Under the pieces are notes generated by a model. That model had not been told where the DNA came from and searched no databases. It saw only the letters and a list, made by a program, of their open reading frames with translations. A stretch of DNA of 64,000 nt from Humulus lupulus (Eukaryota; Streptophyta; Magnoliopsida; Rosales; Cannabaceae): the NCBI RefSeq assembly GCF_963169125.1, contig NC_084793.1, forward strand, positions 40,543,578 to 40,607,577, read 5' to 3'. The position numbers were made by a program, and so were the translations under genes. Of this stretch, positions 31,140 to 43,770 are shown piece after piece (positions within the stretch are counted from its first letter, which is position 1; the number at the start of each line of letters is the position of its first letter).

Positions 31140-32955
31140 TATCTAATGGTGTGGAAGCCAGCCAAGGTCGCACATTCTGATACCACAAGTTTGTCATCCA
31201 CTTGTTCCTGAACAACTCTATATTTTCATCGCAAATGGTTTCCAATGGAAGGACGGAAATGAGATGCTCAATATGCTTGATAGCGTACTCACCACAATCT
31301 CCACTGTAAAAAAAACATATAAAAATTAAATGTACAGTACTATAAATTTCCTTAGAAACTGATATAATATAAAGATGATCTTATTTACCTTCTCTTGGAC
31401 TGAGTGAGCTCGTGTCGCTATAGGCAGCGCCATATGAACTGATGTGGCTTCTTTCCTGATGCATGAATCTTCAACATCAAGCAATCCTTGAACAGTTTAC
31501 TCTGCAAAAATATAGAAAGAAACAACATGCACCATGGCTTCATATTTTCCCCCATCATTGCATCACTAATCATCGAGATGTCTTAATCAATATGGTAAAT
31601 CTCCAACTAGAAATAGAAGCCTCAATGGCAAACCAATGAGACTGCTGATAGTTTTGGCACCAAAATACATTCTGAGCTCCTGACCAAGATGCTAGAAACT
31701 ATTGCTCGAGGCCGATCACCATGGACATGACGCCAGCATCCCAAAGGTACCTTTATTTGGTAGTACTATTCTTGTACTGATCATATCTTCCAGGTATCAC
31801 TTGTGAGAACATCACGTTTATCACAACATCACTATAGTGATATGTCTTGGGGAATAATTGGCGACACCTACAAAGCACGTGTTGTGCAGAATCAAAATGC
31901 TACAAAGATAAGACAGAAGAAAAAGTTAGCAGAAATCATCATAAATGGTTGAAATGTAATTTGAAAAGCATGCATCGATCTCCTATCGCGCTCCAATCGA
32001 ACCCTGTCGAGCCATGTCGAGCACTAATCAAGCTCCTCTCGAGCTCATATCGAGCTCATATCTATCCAGTTCACACATTTAACATCAAAACCTACCTTGT
32101 TCCCCCATCGAACCCTTATCGAGTTCCTATTAAGCTCATATCGAGCTCATACAACCCCCCATCGAGCTCATAGCGAGCCTCCATCAAGCAATATCGAGCT
32201 AGTCAAAATAGAACTTACTATTTTTAAAACATGATAGAATTTGTTAACATTTTAAATAAATAGCTTACCCCATCATCGAGCCACGACCGGGGAGTCTTCC
32301 ACGTTAGAAACCATGCTGGATTGTGACACCCTATCTTCACATCCCTTAGAGTCTTGTTGGTGATTTCTCTAAGCATCCACTAGCAGAGTGTCCTATATTG
32401 TTTGACATCTGGCTTCTTGAGAGGGTCAAGCACCAATGCCTCCTCTGTATCTGCAGCTGCATCAGTGCAAGGTCTCTTCCTCATTGGATTAATGAAGTCC
32501 TCAAACCGTTCTGGCCTACATCTTCTCCTCTTAAATTGAACCTCATGCACCTCCTCAGGGTTAACAATAGCGACTCCCGAAGTCGTAGCATCAAGTGTCA
32601 CAACAATGGTGGGAGGAGTGGTTGGATCAAGTTCAAAGTCATCTAGAATATCTAGTGACTTTGAGTCTGAATCTGCCCTAGAGTCCCTCGGTCGCTGCTT
32701 AATAAATGTCAGGATCAGACTGACTGTGTCCATGATCACTGACTAGTTCTTATGGAGGGTCTCCTGTCGACCCTCGACTCTCTCCAACTGCTGCATAAAC
32801 TCTTTGTTATTGTCTAGAACTGGGGCTGGGGCTGCAAAAGGGGCAACAAGAGGGGTGGGACTTGCAACCTCCTCCGTCCTGAAGGATAGCATCATCAAAA
32901 TCTTTGCTGCCTGGGCAACCTGAGAAATTATCTCGGTCACTTTCTCAAAATCCAT
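31140..32955 (-). pseudogene. ULP1-like (C48) cysteine protease gene of element E
   Basis: Minus strand. The 5' exon (32955-32262) encodes MDFEKVTEIISQVAQAAKIL, then an acidic and Pro-rich region and a KRRRCRPERFEDF basic stretch. After a long intron (about 32262-31890) a degenerate exon contains SHWFAIEASISSW (about 31640), matching the catalytic His region. A downstream exon has SGDCGEYAIKHIEHLI, with the active-site Cys at about 31294-31296. The intron before it has clean splice sites (AG/GTAAATAAG near 31388; TTTTTACAG near 31307). The family cleaves SUMO-like conjugates, and MULE-borne copies are known. Stops in the His exon suggest a pseudogene. Confidence 0.72.
31975..32205 (-). repeat. 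CTCGAT motif cluster 3 (inside the ULP1-like gene intron)
   Basis: On the plus strand it reads ATCGAGCTC repeatedly (at least five exact ATCGAG plus GTCGAG and ATCGAAC variants), so CTCGAT is on the sense strand of the ULP1-like gene. It lies in the presumed intron between the 5' exon and the protease exons. Confidence 0.78.
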
Positions 32956-33003
32956 GGCCGCCTCCTCCTCCCCATCAAACTCCTTGAGAAAATTATCGCT
33001 TTA

Positions 33004-33644
33004 GAGAGAGTCTGATTAATCATTATTTTTCTGAATAACACGTATACAGATTTGTAAAGATATTTAATCTAATCAAATAATCTTTATATAATTAAAATAC
33101 AATTCAAATTAAAACTGATTAGATATTTTTCATTTAATTATCTATCTAAATCATATTTAAAAGAATAATTAAATAATTGATTAAACAAATTTATTTGAAA
33201 TTCAAAATTCAAATCCTAAGGATAAAATTCCTGATGATAAGCGCCACACACTATACTGTACAGTGTGTGTCGCCCAACCCTATTAGGGTTGCCATAATTT
33301 TCTCATTTGTTTATTTAATCAACTTTGAAAATAAAATATTTATTACAACATAAATATCAATTAATTCAAAATTAAATTTATCTTAAAATATCAATTTTAA
33401 ACTAAATAAATAAATATCATACTATAAATAAGATATTTATTATTTTCTCTATTTATATTAATCCAAACAAGATTAATATTAATTTTAACTTATAGTTTTT
33501 CAAAATAAAAACTATATAGTTAAATAAGTAATTAACTACCCATAATTATCAAATAATTATTTCATTACCCTGAAAAATTAATTCCCTTGCAATTTAGTCA
33601 TTTCTCTTCACAAATCTTTCTTTTGACATCCTTACCCTTGATAG
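33004..33644. other. AT-rich sequence between element E and copia element F
   Basis: No coding signal. It may be the rest of the ULP1-like gene's upstream intron or host sequence. A palindromic CACACACTATACTGTACAG-type segment lies near 33246-33270. Confidence 0.4.
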
Positions 33645-34657
33645 TGTAGGACCGAGGTGATCTGGGGACCATGGACCTATAATACGAAGCTCCAATAAAC
33701 CAGATTATTAATTAAACTCTTTAATCTAATAATCTTATTTATTAATTTCATGATTACTCCACTATAAATATGGAATTGCACTCTAAATATTTATAGAATT
33801 ATATTTACAGAGTTTTCTCTAGTAGTCCATTGATGTAATCAATATATGTAGTTATGTCATCCATTTATTGGTTTGTTAATTAGAGCTGGTCAAAATTACC
33901 GTTTTACCCTTCTAATTACCTCTTAATCCTTAAGTACCATTAATTCACTAATTAATTCACTAGCGAATAATTAATCTATAATCTAATTATAGATTTGAGC
34001 TCAATAACTATTCAGTTTCATAATCAACCCTTAAGGGAACCAATATTCGATCTCTTAGGAGAACATGGATTCCAATATTGTAATTCATGTTCCTAGCCAT
34101 CCATGATATTGAATCTCCAAAACAAAAGTCATTAGCCTCATTATCCTAAGAGACCTTAACAAGTGAATGAAAAGATCCAATAAACATAAATAGGAGTTCA
34201 TGAATACTCAGGATTTAGACTGATTTACAAATGATCGTCTATTATGAAAGGAATTAAATCTTTACGTCAAACAACAAGTTTATAAATATAATTAATTCTC
34301 ATCGGTCCTGTCATATATAATATTTATTATATACAACACATCTCCTAAGATGTCTATCCACATCAGTAATCCGAATCTAGATTACTCGCATCTCGTATGC
34401 TTAGCAAACCGTACTAGTTACCATTCATTAAAGAATCATTACTTTATCATGTTATTAACTATTTTATTCATTATATATGATCTTAATTCTCTCATACCAA
34501 CACAAGATTATATTCTCATGAATGAATAGGGAATTTTCTTGATATTATTATATAATTAATTCAAACAATAATTATAATATTCAAATATAATAAAATTGTA
34601 CTTTTATTTAAAACAAATAAAATGCCTTTACATTCTTTTAAGGCATTGATCCTACCA
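33645..34657 (-). repeat. probable 3' LTR of element F
   Basis: The minus strand starts TGGTAGGATC at 34657, just after the purine tract GGGCAAGTGGGAGAT, and ends GGTCCTACA at 33645. The ends form an imperfect terminal inverted repeat (TGGTAGGA and TCCTACA). No 5' LTR is present for confirmation. Confidence 0.6.
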
Positions 34658-34662
34658 ATCTC

Positions 34663-34680
34663 CCACTTGCCCTCAAAGAA
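34663..34680 (-). promoter_or_regulatory. polypurine tract of element F
   Basis: The minus strand reads GAGGGCAAGTGGGAGA between the RNase H end and the LTR start. This is the usual copia arrangement. Confidence 0.65.
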
Positions 34681-34689
34681 ATTGAGGCA

Positions 34690-37560
34690 TTTCCCTTAAT
34701 CTCATATTGCACACGTGACCCATGAACAACTTTGCAAGAAGTGTCATGGTTAACTGGTCAGCCAGGTTCTATTCCGACGCTATCTTCATAACAGTCACAT
34801 CACCTCGGTGTACAATCTCTCTTACCATATGGTATTTCCTTTCTGTATGCTTCCCTCTCTTGTGGCTTTTAGGTTCTTTGGAATTAGCTACTACTCCAGT
34901 CTTGTCACAGTACAGGATTAGTGGCTTATTCATATCTGGAATTACTTCCAAATCAGTATAGAACTTCCTCAACCAAACCGCTTCCTTAGCTGCTTCGCAA
35001 GCCGCTGTGTATTCAGCTTCCATTGTTGAATCAGCTATGCTGGATTGCTTAATGCTTCTCCAAACCACAACTCCTCCACCAAGAGTGAACACTGACCCAG
35101 ATGTCAATTTTTGAATGTCTTTGTCTGATTAGTGTATCGAGTAGGGTTTAGCTCATCCCTTGAATATAATAGCATATAGTCTCTCGTTCTCCTAAGATAC
35201 TTGAGAATGTGCTTTACTGCAATCCAGTGTTCCAAACCAGGATTTGATTGATAACGACTCACAATCCCAAATGCGTAGCATATGCTGGGCCTAGTACACA
35301 ACATAGCATACATCAGACTGCCAATTGTTGAAGCATAGGGATACTTTCTCATATCCTCTTCCTCTTGAGGTATCTTGGGACATTGTTCCTTGGAGAGAGC
35401 AATTCCATTTTTGGTCGGTAATTGACCTTTCTTGGAATTCTCCATAGAGAATCTTTCAAGCACCTTATATATATAATTAGCCTGAGAAAGTGCCAAGAGC
35501 TTGTTCTTCCTATCCTTTAGGATTTAGATTCCCAGAACGTAGCTCGCCTCACCCAAAGCTTTCGTTCGGAACTTTTCAGCTAACCATTTCTTTACATTTG
35601 ACAATTTCTCTACATTGTTCCTAATAAGCAAAATGTCATCAACATAAAGAACTAAGAAAACTACCACTTTTCCTTTAATGTATTTATACACACATGCTTC
35701 GTTGACATTCTGTTCGAAGCCATATGTTTTAATTGTTTCATCAAAAGTGATATTCCAAGATCTAGATGCTTGCACATCTTTTGATCTTTCCCTTTCTTTG
35801 TGAACCCTTTCTGATTGTACCATATAGATATTTTCATCAAGACAGCCATTCAGAAATGTTGTCTTGACGTCCATTTGCCATATCTCATAATTATTGGTAG
35901 CCGCTATGGATAAGAGAATACGAATAGATTTAAGCATGGCTGTAGGAGAAAATGTTTCTTCATAATCAACACCTTCTTTCTGAGTGTAACCTTTTGCTAC
36001 AAGCCTCGCTTTGAAAGTCTCTACTTTCCCATCTACAACTCTTTTCTTCTTGTATATCCACTTACACCCTATGGGCCTGACATCTTCAGGTGGATCCACA
36101 AGTTCCCAAACAGAATTGGAATATGTCGATTCCATTTCTTGGTTCATGTCTTCTTTCCATTTTTCCTTTTCAGGATCATCCATTACCTCTTTAAAGGTTA
36201 ATGGATCGTCCTTTTCTGTATTAGAAACAGGGACATGTGCCTCATGTTCGTAGGGAACTGGTTGTCTCACAATCCTCCCACTACGATGTTGCACCGGGGT
36301 TTCTTTTCCAGGAATCGTGGTTTCCTCGGTTTTTTTATCATTTAATGATGAAGATAATTTTGATGGAATATTATCAGCTATGATTTCCTCCAATACTACA
36401 TGCTCTGAGGTTTACAGTTATTCATATAGTCATGTTCAAGGAAGGTCTCATTTGTGGAAACAAATACCTTTTGATCCTTGGGACTATAGAAACAACCACC
36501 TCTTGTTTCTGGAGTGTAGCCAACAAAAATGCACTTCTGACCTTGATTCAAGTTTCTCTGATTTAGGTCTAAGAACATGAGCAAGACAACCCCAAATACA
36601 GAAATGGTGCAAACTAGGTTTGTTTCCATTCCACAATTACAATGGCATTTTGCTAATGGTTTTAGATGGGACTACATTCAAAATGTACGTCACCATTTGA
36701 AGTGCATATCCCCAGAATGAGAGAGGAAGTGAAGAGCAACTTAACAGAGATCTGACCATGTCCAACAAGGTCCTGTTTCTTCTTTCAGAAGCACCATTTT
36801 CCTGTGGTGTTCCTGGTGCTGTGAGTTTGGATAGAATACCATGCTCCAGCAAGAAATATTTGAATTCTAAATCCAAATATTCTCCACCTCGATCAGATTG
36901 AAGTGTCTTTAGAGTCTTACCTAACTGCTTCTCAACCTCAGCTTTGAATTATTGAAACTTACCAAAGGTTTCAGATTTCCTAAGCATTAGGTAAGTATGA
37001 CCATATCTTGAGTAATCGTCAATAAAAATGACGAAATACTCATACCCACCTCTTGCTTGTACATTTATTGGACCATAGACATCGTTGTGTACAAGCTCCA
37101 AAGGTTCTATGACTCTATTGCCTTTCGCTGAGAAAGGATGTTTGGTCATTTTTCCTTCTATACAAGATTCACAAACCAGAAGAGTTCCAACTCTTAGTTC
37201 TCTCAAAGGTCCATCTTTTGTTAACCGGTTTATCCTATCTAGGCCTATATGAACAGGTCTAAGATGCCAAAGATATGTGTCATCCTCATTTGAAACTTTT
37301 TCTCTGTTGTTACCTTGTGGTTTTGCTACTTAAATAATTCTAAATTATTGAGCACTCGGTCATTTGGTTTGAGCATATACAATCCGTTATTATGTTCTGC
37401 TTGACATATTTGGAAACCATTCTTTGAAATAGCAATCACATCATTACTAAAATAAATATCAAAAAATTGTTCATGCAACATAGATAAAGAAACTAAGTTT
37501 CTAGAAAATCCAGGAATAAAATAAACATTGTTCAAAAATAAAATAATTGTTCCAAAAATT
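34690..37560 (-). pseudogene. Ty1/copia pol of element F (integrase-RT-RNase H)
   Basis: From 37560 leftward: a gag-pre-integrase piece (NNVYFIPGFSRNLVSLSML); the zinc region CESCIEGKMTKHPF; the integrase core with HNDVYGPI, LQSDRGGEY near 36900, and PQENGASERRNRTLL. Then come IGCKWIYKKKRVVDG, LVAKGYTQKEGVDYEETFSP, the RT active site VLYVDDILLI (about 35670-35640), and RNase H with VVWRSIKQSSIADSTMEAEY. Frames change at about 36950, 36630, 36400, 35500 and 35100, so pol is broken at several points. The domain order gag-INT-RT-RH is diagnostic of Ty1/copia. Confidence 0.88.
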
Positions 37561-37564
37561 TAAA

Positions 37565-38487
37565 TGGAATGTTCCCTTTGCTCTTGCTAATTCGAGGGTT
37601 TAGCTCACCCCTTGAATGTAATAACTAATGGTCTTAAAGGATGTTGAAGACAAAGAGTATAAGATTGAGACTTAGAATTATTGTTACCTTCAGATAAACT
37701 GACAATCTGAAGGAGTGACTCAGATTTTGAGAATTATACATCGAATGTGCAAGTGTTTAGGGCATTGAGATAAGTACGGTCCCTTGATTGAACAGTCACA
37801 GTGGTGAATGCCGGTCAACAACTAGGGTGACTCTGCATAAGATATGGTAAGGTAGAGAGCGAGAAGTACATGTTCCAAGTAATGAAATGAAAGACAGAGA
37901 ATATTGTGGTTCAGTATTGGTTCGGAGAAACCAATGAAGTTATTAGGATTGTTAGGGTGGAAGTGTCTGCCTATCTGAAAGGACATAAGAGTTCGCAAAT
38001 TTCAAATATGGGAACATGGAGTTCTAGGATGGGAGACTTTGTATTTCTCCGAATATTGTAGACAAGAAAGGATAAGATATTTTGGGAAAGAAAAAGGAGT
38101 TTTGACTCCCGATTTAATAAGACTTCTAAGATCTTACCAAGGACTAGGCTAAGGGCCTACAAATTAGCCTTAACCTAGTATGGGTGGTGGCTTTTGAATG
38201 TTGTTGGTGCCAATGTCAAGGAATGAAATGTATGATAATCACTGCTGATGAGGTGAGGAGACCCTAGGATTTCAACGAGTTTTATTGTGTATGAAAAAAA
38301 AAAGGCTAATGGAATTATGATAAGGAGATAAAGTCTAATGGAATAAGATTGTCACTCTGATGAGAGTGTTACTGAAGGATAAAAGGTAAAGTACTAGACT
38401 ATGTGATTACAACCAGATTCACGAGATTTGTATCCCGTAGTGTTTGAATAAATTTTGAGGACGAAATTTCAGTAAGGAGGGGATAGT
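37565..38487 (+). pseudogene. degenerate chromovirus integrase C-terminus and polypurine tract, element G
   Basis: A plus-strand frame near 38030 reads MGDFVFLRIL, then RKRSFDSRFNKTSKIL and LRAYKLAL, which match the integrase C-terminal GDFVFL and GPFEIL regions of Tekay/Del-like chromoviruses. Near 38430, YPVVFE then ILRTKF resembles the typical pol 3' end. AGTAAGGAGGGGATAG (38471-38486) is the polypurine tract directly before the LTR. Many stops and indels are present. Confidence 0.6.
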
Positions 38488-40735
38488 TGTAACATCCCAA
38501 AAATGCTAATAGGGTTTAGTGCCTTGATTAGCGTGTCGGGGGGGCCTAACTGGACATATATGTGATTAACTTATTAAATGCGTGACTATGTGGCATGTGT
38601 GATATATATGATATCGTGAGTACGATTATATGCATGTTTATGAGTATTAAATATGCATGTGGGCCCACTCTTGATAATTGGGGCATATTTGTAATATTGG
38701 CCTGTTGCGGGCATAAATGTTAATATATGTGAGTAAATGATTGAGACCACATTATTATTTGGATATATTCGCAATATACAGCTCGAGGCGATCCTAGTGA
38801 GCGGAATAGTCACAACGGGGTTTAATACCCGGCTTGGGGCGAGCCTAGGGGTATTTTGGGAAGCTTAGTGTTTATTTGGGGTTCATCAAGTAATGGGTAA
38901 ATATTTAGTAATTAGTTGGACATGTCAGGATTAATTGGGAATTTATAGGACTGTTGGAGAATTAGTGGGAAATGGGAATCAAAGACTGTTTTTCCCTTGA
39001 GGGGATTTGATGGGGGATTTTTAAGCAGGGGTATAACGGTCATTTGGCTAGAGGATAGGCTTAATAACTTAGAAACCAGAACACTCTATTTTCCTCACAA
39101 CTCCCAACCGACCCTCTCTTCTTATCTCTCAATTTGGTTGAACTTTGAGGAAACTAAGGGGAATTGGTGGTTAAAAGCTTTGGGAAGTGAAGACTTGAGG
39201 TCTAAAAGTTGGTTAGCTGCAGCTAGGGGGAGTAGCTCACAACCAAGGTGAGTTTTGATTGCTGTTTCAATGGTGCTTTGTTTTGGTTTTATAGTTCTTC
39301 ATAGTTTTAAGGTTTAAGATTGTGAATTCGAATTTGGATGGAAGTTTGAGTGTGTTGAGCTAGGGTTTTGTTGCTGGAATTATATTGGGGTTATGCTGGG
39401 GATTGAATTATAGTTTTAGGATTTATTTTGGAAGTTTTGGTGGACTTTTGGCTGGGAAAAAATGCTGGAAAACCCAAGGGATTCTGGGTTCACAGGGGCG
39501 CGCCACGACCCACGTGCCCCAGATGCCCTGGGAGGGCTTGTTGATTTATAGGCACATCGCGACCCTAGGGGGCAAGTCGTGGCTCGCCTCCCACCCCCCC
39601 CCCCCCCCCCCAAAAAATGCAGAGGTTGCACCTATGACTTCAGGGCGCGTCGCGACCCTCAGAGCCAAGTCACGGCCCGCCTAGACAATTTTAGCCTAGG
39701 TTTGTCTTAAGGCTCAAGGAGGCTTGGGGATCTAAACTTAAGCGCTCAAGACGATTTCTACTACCCGGTTTAGTAGAAATCGAGGTCCCGGAGGCTAGTA
39801 TTTTAATCCAAAGATTTCAAATGGTTTAGAATCTTATGGTTATCCATTATTGCTTTGTGACTAGGTTTTACCGCAAGGTCTCGGGAATTAAGGATTGTGC
39901 TTGGGGCCGTCATACGCTTGTTGCTCGGGATCCGAGGTAAGAAAACTGCACCCATGTGGTTGTCATTGGGACTGAGATTCCCTGTAATTGAATATATGCG
40001 TTCTGTGAGTTATATATTTGTTATGTGGGATATGAAAGTACGACCTAAGGGTGTCGGGGCTGATGATAAGCGTATTGGACGCAGCTCGACCTAGGTGAGC
40101 TAGGGTCAACTAAATAATCAGAGGACTCGGTCTAAAAGAGCTGGGGTCAACTAAATAACCAGAGGCATCGGCCTAAGGGCGTTGACACTTAAGTATTCGT
40201 ATTATAGTTTGAGTTATATGTGAAAGTATATGCTAATCATTGCCTAGCCTGATACTTGTATTCTATTGATTAATTGGTTTGAAGTTTATTTATCGCTCTT
40301 GTGCTATATATGTTTGTTGTTTTTTAAAGTTTTCTTGCTGGACCTTGGCTCACGGGTGCTACGTGGTGCAGGTAAGGGAGTCGATCGCTGGACCAGCCAT
40401 GACTTAGAGAGCTTCAGGGGTGGTGTGTACATATGCAACCTGCTCGATCGCCACGATCGGAATAGCTTGAGAGGAACTAGAGTTAAACCATGTTTTGTCG
40501 CTTAGACGGCTAAATTGTGTATGTTTACCTTTTACAAGTCTGTAAACTGATTTTTGGGATCCTGTGTACAAACTTAATATTTTAATGAAAAATAATCATT
40601 TTGTTGACTAAGTCTTTTATTACTTGACCTTAACTTAGTTTTTGATTACACGTTTGAGTTCAAATGACTTGCTTAACAGGTTAAGCACTATTTTAAACAC
40701 ACAGTGTAACAGTCTTTGTTATCGAGGGCATTACA
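38488..40735 (+). repeat. 3' LTR of chromovirus G (2.25 kb)
   Basis: Starts TGTAACATCCC right after the polypurine tract and ends GAGGGCATTACA, with TGTAA/TTACA terminal inverted repeats. It is homologous to the solo LTR at 27807-29482. It contains an 18-nt C run (39594-39611) and a two-unit repeat of about 50 bp with GGGTCAACTAAATAA (about 40090-40190). Small open frames inside have no domain support. Confidence 0.8.
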
Positions 40736-41328
40736 ACTTATTTCCTAAATCTTGTTGATGGAACTATTTTGTTTACTATATAAATATTCTCTTGATTATT
40801 ATGAAATTGATGACGATGAAGCATTGTATTATGAAAGAAGTTCTTTATGAGATTAGAAATTATAAAAAATAATAAACAAAATTAGGAACTATATAAATGT
40901 TAGAAATTGTAATTTGTATTTTCAATAAAAATACTTTGATATTGAAAATTTTAAAAAATAAGAACGATATTAAAATGTGATGTTTAACTTCTAAAAAAAT
41001 TACCTTATAAATAATGAATATATTAAATGAATCTTTCTGTAGTGAATATGATTACACATAAAGGTAACAGGTTACCTTGTTGACTTACACCCTACTAATT
41101 CCTTAGTTATTGTCAAAATTTGAAGATATGGACAATATTACTTCTTTAGTTTAATTTGGCGGCAAATTGAATGAAAACAATGTGTACCAAGGGTACACAA
41201 TGACTAGAATATTAATTCTACCAAATTGTTCTCTTTATAACTTTGTGAAATTGATAAAAAAAACAAAAGATAAAGGAAACAAAGGCAAGTATTGAAGTTT
41301 CTTTCAAGTAGCAAAAGGAACACCACCA

Positions 41329-42830
41329 ATGAAGTTGGAAACAAACAACTCAGTGTTGTTCTACATTGAAATAAAGAAAAAAGTTGTCGCAATGATAACA
41401 GACTTACCATTGTGTGTAACTATAGTTCAAGAATCATGCAATAAACACATCCTTCTTCTACTAGCAAATCAACTAGCTACAACAGAAGAAATGAAGGTGG
41501 GGACACTACTAATGCAAGCCAACCAAGCTTCCATCAATGAACAAATATTACTTGAAGAAGGATTGTCAAGCACAACCAATGAGGGCATCAATCTGCCATA
41601 CATACCTCATCTTGCTGAAGAAGTAGGAGATTTCATAATTCAAGACAATACAACAAGGAAAAAGAAGTAGGAGGAAATCCGAATAGTAATAACAGATAAC
41701 ACAGTCAACACAATAGAGCAAGGACAAGTTTACAAGGACAAGAACATAATCAAATCAGCTCTTAGCTACTATGCCAGGCTACATAACTTCCAGTTCAAAA
41801 TAAGAAGATCAGAACCAAGAGAGTACTTGGTTTCCTGTGCAGATGACACATGCAACTAGTTTGTGAGAGCATCTAAGTACATAGACCAAGATTTATTCAA
41901 GGTACAAAAATGCATTTTAAAACACACTTGCTCTATTGAAATTTTTATGGAGGACCATAGGCAAGCAAAAAGCATCGTAATTGGTGAATTAATAAAGAAC
42001 AAATACAAATCAATCAAAATAAATTACACTACAAATGACATTATGAATGACATGAATGATGACTTCAGAGTAACCATGGGATACAAAAAAGCATAGAGAT
42101 CAAGAGAGACAGCTTTGCAACTAGTAAGATGGAACCCCTGATGATTCTTATTAATAGTTGCTAATGTATCTTCACATGTTGAAGCAAACAAATCTAGGAA
42201 CCATCACACACCTACTCACAGACAAAGAAGGTAGATTCAAATACATATACATACCTTTATCTAACTCAATCAATGGCTGGAAGTACTTGAGACCTATAAT
42301 TGTTGTTGATGGAACTTTCCTGAAAAATGCTCATGGTGGTACCCTATTTTCAGCATCAACGTTAGATTCAAACCACATCATTTTTGTATTGTCTTTTGGA
42401 ATAACATACTCTGAAAATGATAATTCATGGATTTGGTTCTTCTCCTAACTGAGAGAACCCGAAGGTATGATAACTTCAAATTAAATATTATTGTTTACGT
42501 AGAAAAAAGAACTGGTTACCCAAATACACATATATGTTATGTTTTTTAATATCTGAGTAAAGTAATTGGCTACCTTTACCAAAACTGACCAAATGAAGAA
42601 TATCTAATTTTTTTTATTTTCCAATATTTAAATTCATAAGATTGACTATTGCTTCTGAAAAACACAAGAGCATAGATAATGCAGTTCATATGGTGTATCC
42701 AAATACTTTTTATGGAGCCTATATGTTTTACTTAAAAATTTGAAAAGCAGATATGGAAGCCATGGAGAAGAGCTTCAAATGAATTTTATTGCAGCAGCAA
42801 AGGCATATACAAAAGTAAAAGGGAACCAAA
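41329..42830 (+). pseudogene. MuDR-type transposase of element H
   Basis: The N-terminus starts MKLETNNSVLFYIEIKKKVV (41329). A DNA-binding region follows at about 41725-41950 (IKSALSYYARLHNFQFKIRR, then SCADDTCN and VQKCILKHTCSIEIF). Next are LMYLHMLKQTNLGTITH and the catalytic start RPIIVVDGTFLKNAHGG (42293-42340). After a probable intron, ASEKHKSIDNAVHMVYPNTFYG (42655-42720) matches the second catalytic block. Stops occur at 41668, 41858, 42094 and 42446. The related copy at 26480-30630 has the same domain order. Confidence 0.75.
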
Positions 42831-42884
42831 AGTAATAATCAAATATTAACAAATATAAAATACAACACAAAACAAAAAAGGAAA

Positions 42885-43600
42885 AATTTTATTTTTTCAT
42901 CTATGAAGACTTTCTCAAGTAATTCATGATAAGACACACTATCCTTGCTCTGCCAATTCAATATCCTTGGAAAAGTAGAACCAACCCTCTGACATAAAAA
43001 AGATGAGCAACATGGAACTATCTCATAAATCCATATAAGGAGTGCAAGAGGGAAACCATAACACTTGTAACTATAATTTTCTAGAGACCTGTCTGTTTTC
43101 CTAGAAACATTGTTATAAGATCATTCATCTCTTTTAAAGTTGAGCGCATAAAACACCTAGTTCTTTGCCACAAAAGTTTCCCAAATGAAACTTTTTTCAA
43201 CATAGACAATTCACAATCAACCATACCAAAGAACTTGTTGTCTACCCTTGTCTCATGATGTGTCCTAAACAAAAAATCAGCCAACAAGTGAACAATCCCG
43301 AACTTCACAACAAGTTCATCCTCCATAGCATTAAATTCCTCATAATTAAAAAGATTACTAACTTCATCTTTTCTAACTTCTTCATTCCCTTTAACATGAG
43401 GGAAAAATGTTTCCTTTAAGACCTTTAGCACCATCAGGAAACATAGTTAAATCAACACTACAAGCACATCCTAGCCCAGTAATTAAAGCAAACTCACTAA
43501 TTGAAAACCTCACTGCCTTATCACTAAGCTTAAACCAAAACTAAAATTCTTGATTATTCCATTGTTGAACCTTACTTCCAAACTGAAACTCTTGTTTGAT
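42885..43600 (-). pseudogene. DUF1985-domain gene of element H
   Basis: The minus strand reads FKLSDKAVRFSISEFALITG near 43540-43480, then VKFGIVHLLADFLFRTHHET, VDNKFFGMVDCELSMLKKVSF and GKLLWQRTRCFMRSTLKEMN (43430-43100). After a stop it continues with YKCYGFPLALLIWIYEIVP near 43060-43000. These are the successive blocks of the plant DUF1985 domain, found beside ULP1-like proteases in MULE-borne genes. The function of DUF1985 is unsettled. A frameshift near 43440 and a stop at 43081 break this copy, and I could not find the protease part. Confidence 0.7.
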
Positions 43601-43770
43601 CATATAATGCACAGTCTAGAACAATATAGTAAATGGTTACCACAAAAGGAAAATTAAATTTACAAATAACAAAAACATAAAAAAAAGTAATCATACGCAA
43701 CAAAGGTAACCAGCTACTTATAAAGTTAACCAGCTACCTTATAGCCTATATAAGGGAAATATATATATAT

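Larger units (their letters stand above)
25910..33003. mobile_element. MuDR-like element E with transposase and ULP1-like gene
   Basis: A plus-strand MuDR-type transposase pseudogene (about 26480-30630) and a minus-strand ULP1-protease gene (about 32955-31140) are arranged tail to tail. Three clusters of the word CTCGAT (25912-26300, 30709-30965, and 31975-32205 in reverse orientation) fill the flanks, the intergenic gap and an intron. MULEs with captured ULP1-like genes are known in plants (Kaonashi-type). I did not find clear terminal inverted repeats, so the limits are set by motif and gene content only. A solo LTR interrupts the transposase. Confidence 0.65.
33645..37560 (-). mobile_element. 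Ty1/copia element F, 5' truncated
   Basis: Minus-strand copia pol (integrase, RT, RNase H) is followed by a purine-rich tract and a 3' LTR (34657-33645). Gag, the 5' LTR and most of the gag-integrase junction are missing. Homology stops at about 37560, where plus-strand chromovirus sequence begins. Confidence 0.8.
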
